Below, piece by piece: positions 60,034 to 64,000 of a DNA stretch of 64,000 nt (within the stretch, counting starts at the first letter, position 1; the number at the start of each line of letters is the position of its first letter). The stretch lies in the NCBI GenBank assembly GCA_013002285.1, contig JABDKJ010000078.1:124001-188000 (forward strand), written 5' to 3'. Made by a program: the position numbers and the translations under genes. The stretch is from Flavobacteriales bacterium. GTDB lineage: Bacteria; Bacteroidota; Bacteroidia; Flavobacteriales; JABDKJ01. A model generated the notes under the pieces. That model saw only the letters and a program-made list of their open reading frames with translations, was not told the origin of the DNA and ran no database searches.

Positions 60034-60108
60034 TGGGAGATACTGGATTCGAACCAGTGGCCCCCTGCTTGTAAGGCAGGTGCTCTGAACCAGCTGAGCT
60101 AATCTCCC
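60034..60108 (-). tRNA. tRNA-Val (anticodon TAC)
   Basis: The full cloverleaf shows acceptor GGGAGAT/ATCTCCC, D-arm GCTC-GAGC with AGCTGGTTCA loop, anticodon stem CCTGC/GCAGG with loop CTTACAA (anticodon TAC), T-arm ACTGG-TTCGAAT-CCAGT, and discriminator A. CCA is not encoded. It reads GUA and related valine codons. The T-arm is identical to that of the neighbouring tRNA-Val. Confidence 0.95.
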
Positions 60109-60179
60109 TTTTTTAAGGGCAGCAAATATAATGGATTAATGTTTTCATGCAAAGTTTTGCATCTCAATTAGCAAATGCC

Positions 60180-61391
60180 TTAGATCGCCTCTGCCAATAC
60201 ATAAATACTTCCTGTTACAAGAATGAGGTCTTCACTTTCAGCATTTGATCTCGCAGCTTCAAATGCATCTTTTACAGATATGTATGACGAGCCACGCATG
60301 CCATACTTAGCGCACTTTTTCTGTAGGTCTATTGCAGGCATTCCTCTGGGTATGTTTGCCTTGCAAAAATAATATTGCGCTAGTTTTGGCATCAACGAGA
60401 GAACACTATCTATTTCCTTGTCATTGACTGACCCGTAAACGATATGTAAGTTTCGATAGTCTATTTTGCCAAGCTGCTTCGTTAATGCTTTTACGCCATT
60501 CTCATTGTGAGCAGCATCTGCAATGGTCAATGGGGATCTATCCAATATTTGCCATCTCCCTTTGATCTTTTTAGTGATCGTCTTTATCATTTGATTGACG
60601 ATCTTATCCATGTTGATATTCCAACCCTTTGTTTTCAGGACCTCGCATGTTTTAAAAACTATGCCCATGTTTTCTCTTTGATAGTCTGGGATAGTGTATG
60701 GCAGGTCACTCAAAAAATGTTCAGCCAAATATATGTCCGATCCTTTTCTTGCAGCTACTTCTTTTACTACATCTATCACACTATCCTGGTTCGGTCCAAG
60801 GATCACGGGCTTATTCGGTTTCACTATACCAGCCTTCTCACTTGCGATCTCTTCAAGTGTATTGCCAAGAAATTGCTGATGGTCAAGTCCAATTCGAGTT
60901 ATTATACTGACCTCGGGGTCGATGACATTCGTAGAGTCCAATCTACCACCAAGCCCAACTTCGACAACTGCAATATCTACCTCTTCTTGAGAGAAGTATT
61001 CGAAAGCCATGGCAACTGTGATCTCGAAGAAAGAGGGAGACAATTCTTGCCAGGTGTCTTTGTACTTCTGAACAAACTCTTTTATAAACTTTTTACGGAC
61101 CTTTTTTCCAGAAACGCGGATTCTTTCTCTGAAGTCGACAAGATGGGGTGAAGTATATAATCCCGTATCGTAGTGATTTTTCCTTAAGATCTCGGCAAGC
61201 ATTGTCGATACAGACCCTTTTCCATTGGTTCCAGCAACATGTATAGACTTGAAGTATTTTTCAGGATTATCAAGGCTTTCAAGCAATTTGATCGTTGTAT
61301 CCAGATCCTTTTTATAGGCCTTTGCTCCCACTCGTTGAAAAACGGGCAATTGCTCGTAAAGAAATGCTATGCTTTTATTATATTTAGACAA
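60180..61391 (-). CDS. folC: Dihydrofolate synthase / folylpolyglutamate synthase
   Basis: FolC adds glutamate to dihydropteroate and then builds polyglutamyl folates. The 403-residue Mur-ligase-like protein has the ATP loop AGTNGKGSVSTMLAEIL, the conserved YTSPHLVDFRERI block, EVGLGGRLDSTNV, the GLDHQQFLGNTLEEIASEKA segment, and a C-terminal domain with ADAAHNENGVKAL. It is transcribed alone. With pabB at 25141 it gives two folate-pathway genes in the window, not linked. Confidence 0.95.
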   Translation of the reverse strand: MSKYNKSIAFLYEQLPVFQRVGAKAYKKDLDTTIKLLESLDNPEKYFKSIHVAGTNGKGSVSTMLAEILRKNHYDTGLYTSPHLVDFRERIRVSGKKVRKKFIKEFVQKYKDTWQELSPSFFEITVAMAFEYFSQEEVDIAVVEVGLGGRLDSTNVIDPEVSIITRIGLDHQQFLGNTLEEIASEKAGIVKPNKPVILGPNQDSVIDVVKEVAARKGSDIYLAEHFLSDLPYTIPDYQRENMGIVFKTCEVLKTKGWNINMDKIVNQMIKTITKKIKGRWQILDRSPLTIADAAHNENGVKALTKQLGKIDYRNLHIVYGSVNDKEIDSVLSLMPKLAQYYFCKANIPRGMPAIDLQKKCAKYGMRGSSYISVKDAFEAARSNAESEDLILVTGSIYVLAEAI

Positions 61392-61532
61392 ATTATTCTA
61401 ATTCGCTGCCAAAATACAAAGTGCCTGAACTAATTCAAGGCTTTTTAGAAGAACAAAAAATACCGCGCGGTTATGTGGCATTTTTAGCGTTTGAGAAAAT
61501 TTTACACTATACGGGAATTAAAAATAGATGAG

Positions 61533-61579
61533 TGATCATCCTACAATTGTTGTGCGACAAATGAAAGATGTGATGATCA
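61533..61579. promoter_or_regulatory. Inverted repeat TGATCATC ... GATGATCA upstream of the HxlR pair
   Basis: Perfect 8-bp arms at 61533-61540 and 61572-61579 flank 31 bp that include the palindrome ACAATTGT (61543-61550). It lies 39 bp before the first HxlR gene and could be its autoregulatory operator. A GC-rich palindrome ACCGCGCGGT occurs further upstream at 61462-61471. Confidence 0.3.
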
Positions 61580-61617
61580 ATTTATCAAGTAGTAATTAAT
61601 TTCTAACATAGTGCCAA

Positions 61618-61968
61618 ATGGAGACTAACATACCAATAAGCAAAGAAGAGGGCAACACACAAGAGAGATCTCCTATTAGGTATACAATAAACCAGATTGG
61701 AGGAAACTGGAAGAGCATAATTCTATGGTCTATCAAATTCAAGCTTAATAGATTTAGTTTATTACTAAAGGAATTACCCATTTCGAGAAAAATGCTTTCA
61801 AAGGAATTGAAGGACTTGGAAAGAAATGGGATAATTAAAAGAACTTCTTATCCAGAAGTGCCACCTCGAGTGGAATATTCGTTAACAGAAAAAGGTAAGT
61901 CACTTTCCCCACTATTGGGCCTAATGAACATTTGGGGAGAGCAAAATATGAATGGAGAAACAAATTGA
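61618..61968 (+). CDS. HxlR-family winged-helix regulator lacking the N-terminal cysteine
   Basis: The 116-residue protein has a HxlR/MarR-like winged helix (TINQIGGNWKSIILWSIKFK, LLLKELPISRKMLSKELKDL, PEVPPRVEYSLTEKGKSL). Where most HxlR proteins, including its neighbour, have a conserved Cys just before the first helix (CPV), this copy reads RSPIRYT. In several studied relatives that cysteine senses electrophiles or oxidants, so this copy may be redox-insensitive. It is followed 41 bp later by a second HxlR gene on the same strand. Confidence 0.9.
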   Translation: METNIPISKEEGNTQERSPIRYTINQIGGNWKSIILWSIKFKLNRFSLLLKELPISRKMLSKELKDLERNGIIKRTSYPEVPPRVEYSLTEKGKSLSPLLGLMNIWGEQNMNGETN

Positions 61969-62009
61969 ACTCACACACCACCAATTAATGTCGAATCCAA
62001 ATTGTATAA

Positions 62010-62378
62010 ATGGAATACTATCAAAAACAACCTCATCAGGGAAAGTACAAGAATCCTACTGACTGTCCGGTCATAAATACTTTGTCACTAATATCTGGTA
62101 AATGGAAAATGGTCATTTTCTGGGCCATTGTGAACGACATCAATCGTTTCGGAGCTATCATGAAGGCTGTTCCCGATATCTCAAAGAGAATGCTTACCAA
62201 AGAACTCCGAGAGTTGGAGATGGATGAGCTTGTAAGCAGGCAGGTATATGCAGAAGTTCCTCCGAGAGTTGAATACAGCCTTACGGATAGAGGAAAGAGT
62301 TTGATGCCAATTTTGGAAGAAATGAAGAGGTGGGGTGAAATGAATTTCGATCAGTCTTCTACTCAAGCTTATAAATAA
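62010..62378 (+). CDS. HxlR-family winged-helix regulator
   Basis: The 122-residue protein shows the complete family pattern: DCPVINTLSLISGKWKMVIF with the N-terminal Cys, MKAVPDISKRMLTKELRELE and AEVPPRVEYSLTDRGKSLMP. It is a paralogue of the gene just upstream, sharing the RMLTKELRELE/KMLSKELKDLE and PEVPPRVEYSLT-type recognition and wing segments. No target gene such as an oxidoreductase is adjacent; its 3' end overlaps the convergent TonB-like gene by 20 bp. Confidence 0.93.
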   Translation: MEYYQKQPHQGKYKNPTDCPVINTLSLISGKWKMVIFWAIVNDINRFGAIMKAVPDISKRMLTKELRELEMDELVSRQVYAEVPPRVEYSLTDRGKSLMPILEEMKRWGEMNFDQSSTQAYK

Positions 62379-63153
62379 ACCTAACAGAAATTTTTTGTTC
62401 AACGGGCGAACTAGGATCTGCCTTGAATTTTGAGGTTTTGGCCGCTGATTTCTTAGATAGATTTATCAGATAACTACTTGTGCTTGTAGATTCACGCATA
62501 TTGTATACCGATCGTAAGTAATTCCCATACCTATCTACATAAATATCAAGTACGATCTCTCCTGCCTCTATTGGTTTTTCGGCTATTTTAATGCTTCCCC
62601 CAACATATCTATCTGAACCTGCACCAAAAGCTCCGACCCCATTTTGCAATACTCCCTTACTGTTTTTATCGCCTTTTGGGTCGCCTTTATTCCCTTTTTT
62701 ATCTTCTTCACCGTCTCCACCGCCACCGCTATTGCTATTCCACATGTCGGTCATGGCCTCATTAAGCTGGTCACTAGGTTTAGGGTCTTCTTTTACAACT
62801 TCTTCAACCGTTTCTTTTGGGTTTTGAGTCTCAGTTGGTTTTTCGGCAGCTACTTCGCTTTCTGTTTCTGTAACCACTTCTTCCACTACTTCTTGCGAAG
62901 TTTCTTGTGGTACAGGCTGACTGACTGTTTGAGTCGGAACTTGTTCGGTTTCCGCAGGTGTTTCGGTCTCAGTTTCTCCTGAACCTTCCGTATCCCAACC
63001 AAATTCTATTATAGCGCCTTGTTCTGGAAGAGGAGGGTCCATATAAGTATGTCCCCTTGTCCACCACATTAGAATGAACAATAGTATGCCTGTCGCTAAA
63101 GTCATTAGCGCAGCTCTTTTCTTTCGTTCTCTTTCCTCTACCTCTAAATGCAT
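62359..63153 (-). CDS. TonB-like energy transducer
   Basis: The 264-residue product has a short basic cytoplasmic N-terminus (LEVEERERKKRAALM), one membrane helix (TLATGILLFILMWWTRG) and a long Glu/Thr/Pro-rich linker (~50-150) that spans the periplasm. A Gly-rich hinge and a C-terminal beta domain (~185-264: IVLDIYVDRYGNYLRSVYN, KISVRFIYKLE) have the TonB fold. It is the last gene of an ExbB-ExbD-TonB-type set, 1 bp after exbD, and couples proton motive force to outer-membrane receptors. Confidence 0.85.
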   Translation of the reverse strand: MHLEVEERERKKRAALMTLATGILLFILMWWTRGHTYMDPPLPEQGAIIEFGWDTEGSGETETETPAETEQVPTQTVSQPVPQETSQEVVEEVVTETESEVAAEKPTETQNPKETVEEVVKEDPKPSDQLNEAMTDMWNSNSGGGGDGEEDKKGNKGDPKGDKNSKGVLQNGVGAFGAGSDRYVGGSIKIAEKPIEAGEIVLDIYVDRYGNYLRSVYNMRESTSTSSYLINLSKKSAAKTSKFKADPSSPVEQKISVRFIYKLE

Positions 63154-63154
63154 T

Positions 63155-63547
63155 TTACTTTGGTTTTGTCGCCAGTGCGATCTTCCAATTATTCTTTTTT
63201 GCGATATCCAACACTTCTACCGTTGTGCCGGTGGGCGTATTCTTATCTGCGTGCAGCATAATACTCTTTTCTTCTTTTACACTCAATGCGCTTCTAAGTT
63301 CATTTTCCAGGTTGCTCATAGGCACTATTTTTTTACCTACAGAAGTAGTTCCATCTGCAAATAAGGTAAGAGAAACAGAACGCGCTTCTTTGGATATGTT
63401 GCTGCTATTTGGAAGGTCAACTGGCAAAGATGGAGGCGTAACCATAGTTGATAGTATAATGAAAAAGATCAACAACAGGAATACCAAGTCCGTCATAGAA
63501 GACATATTGAAAGCAGGGCTAACTTTATTTCTTGAGCTAAGTGACAT
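63155..63547 (-). CDS. exbD: ExbD/TolR-family biopolymer transport protein
   Basis: The 130-residue protein has a cytoplasmic N-terminus, one membrane helix with the essential proton-carrying aspartate (FNMSSMTDLVFLLLIFFIIL) and a periplasmic domain (LNALRSALSVKEEKSIMLHA-type strands, TPTGTTVEVLDIAKKNNWKI). It lies 6 bp downstream of the ExbB gene and 1 bp upstream of the TonB-like gene. Confidence 0.93.
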   Translation of the reverse strand: MSLSSRNKVSPAFNMSSMTDLVFLLLIFFIILSTMVTPPSLPVDLPNSSNISKEARSVSLTLFADGTTSVGKKIVPMSNLENELRSALSVKEEKSIMLHADKNTPTGTTVEVLDIAKKNNWKIALATKPK

Positions 63548-63553
63548 ACTATT

Positions 63554-64000
63554 CTATTTACCTGGTTCGTGTAATAGGTCCAAAAAGTCTATTGATGCAG
63601 ATTCCATGTTATGGATTATCTTTTCTACTCTTGCAACTATAAAATTATAGCATATATACGCTATGATCCCCACAACCAAGCCAGCCACAGTAGTGATCAT
63701 AGCTTGCATTATTCCTCCTGATAGTTGATCTACCTCTACTCCATTAACGCTTTCTTTCATCTTTTGGAATACTGCGATCATCCCGATCACGGTTCCCAAG
63801 AAACCTATCATTGGCGCAGCTCCGGCCACCGTAGCTAAAGAAGAAAGGTTCCTTTCCAATCTTTGGATCTCCAACTTGCCGACATTTTCAATGGCCGTAG
63901 AAATGTCTTTTATTGGTTTACCTATCCTAGATATACCCTTGTCGATCATTCTGGCTTGCGGATTGTTCACTTGTGAACAGAGGTTTTTTGCAGAATCCAG
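63554..64000 (-). CDS. exbB: ExbB/TolQ/MotA-family proton channel protein, C-terminal part
   Basis: The frame stays open to the right edge, so the N-terminus is missing. A GTG at 63970 is internal, as upstream codons continue in frame. The visible ~148 residues contain the two conserved membrane helices (LATVAGAAPMIGFLGTVIGM and MITTVAGLVVGIIAYICYNF), which form the ExbB pentamer around ExbD. It is the first of the three genes of the energy-transduction operon seen here. Confidence 0.92.
   Translation of the reverse strand: MDSAKNLCSQVNNPQARMIDKGISRIGKPIKDISTAIENVGKLEIQRLERNLSSLATVAGAAPMIGFLGTVIGMIAVFQKMKESVNGVEVDQLSGGIMQAMITTVAGLVVGIIAYICYNFIVARVEKIIHNMESASIDFLDLLHEPGK

Noticed and set aside
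1..64000. Mobile elements, prophage or plasmid features
   Set aside because: No transposase, integrase, terminal inverted repeats, phage structural genes or replication initiator was seen. The two tRNA genes show no attachment-site duplication that I could find.

Overview
The window looks like a chromosomal segment of a Bacteroidota bacterium, most likely a free-living Flavobacteriales relative. The signs are five secreted proteins that end in a type IX secretion (T9SS) sorting domain, SprB and FG-GAP surface repeats, LytTR regulators next to a propeller sensor, families typical of the phylum (DUF2480, DUF3109, DUF2795, PduO-type cobalamin adenosyltransferase, Nfu with an N-terminal Nfu_N domain), and candidate promoters of the TAnnTTTG type. 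Base composition is AT-rich (roughly 60 percent by eye). There is no rRNA, transposase, integrase or CRISPR array. Two tRNA-Val genes are present. The genus cannot be read from the sequence.

Layout, left to right. 1-2208: a propeller sensor (cut by the left edge) behind two tandem LytTR response regulators, one of which overlaps it. 2.6-4.2 kb: a small sorting-domain-like protein and an Xaa-Pro aminopeptidase. 4.3-9.6 kb: a compact NAD-dependent formate dehydrogenase operon (FdhD, fused NuoE/NuoF-like subunit, molybdenum subunit), followed by an amino-acid permease. 11-16.7 kb: DUF3109, glycyl-tRNA synthetase, YbjQ with a tiny membrane protein, a HemD fused to a decayed HemC, and the SufE / SufT-like / DUF2480 Fe-S operon. 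16.7-19.1 kb: the first ECF sigma / membrane anti-sigma-TPR pair, led by a TonB plug protein with no barrel. 19.2-33.9 kb: housekeeping genes (Nfu, Lnt, Lpd, Ung, PabB, TilS, queuosine-precursor transporter, a DsbD-like protein with a doubled N-terminal domain, GmhA, YifB).

34.2-46.1 kb is the most accessory part. A SprB-repeat T9SS protein is divergent from a second ECF sigma / membrane anti-sigma-TPR pair. Convergent with that pair, and overlapping its 3' end, is a large TPR-CHAT caspase-like protein with a signal peptide and a C-terminal membrane anchor. Two FG-GAP T9SS proteins follow. The divergent promoter region carries a perfect inverted pair of TGTAACCA boxes centred on a TCTAGA palindrome. 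I propose that this is a candidate surface-sensing module in which a periplasmic CHAT protease acts on the membrane anti-sigma factor to free the sigma factor. This is inference, by analogy with the TPR-CHAT / sigma arrangement of type III-E CRISPR systems.

46.2-49.6 kb: an AhpD-like protein with the lower meta-cleavage pathway (acetaldehyde dehydrogenase, 4-hydroxy-2-oxovalerate aldolase, hydratase/decarboxylase). 49.6-56.6 kb: a lipoprotein, SecA, DUF2795, cobalamin adenosyltransferase, a LolD/MacB-type ATPase, a methyltransferase and a single-haem-motif protein. 56.7-59.8 kb: a T9SS protein made of six units, four of which come from a recent 717-bp tandem duplication. 59.9-64 kb: two tRNA-Val genes, FolC, two tandem HxlR regulators, and a TonB-like/ExbD/ExbB energy-transduction operon that runs off the right edge.
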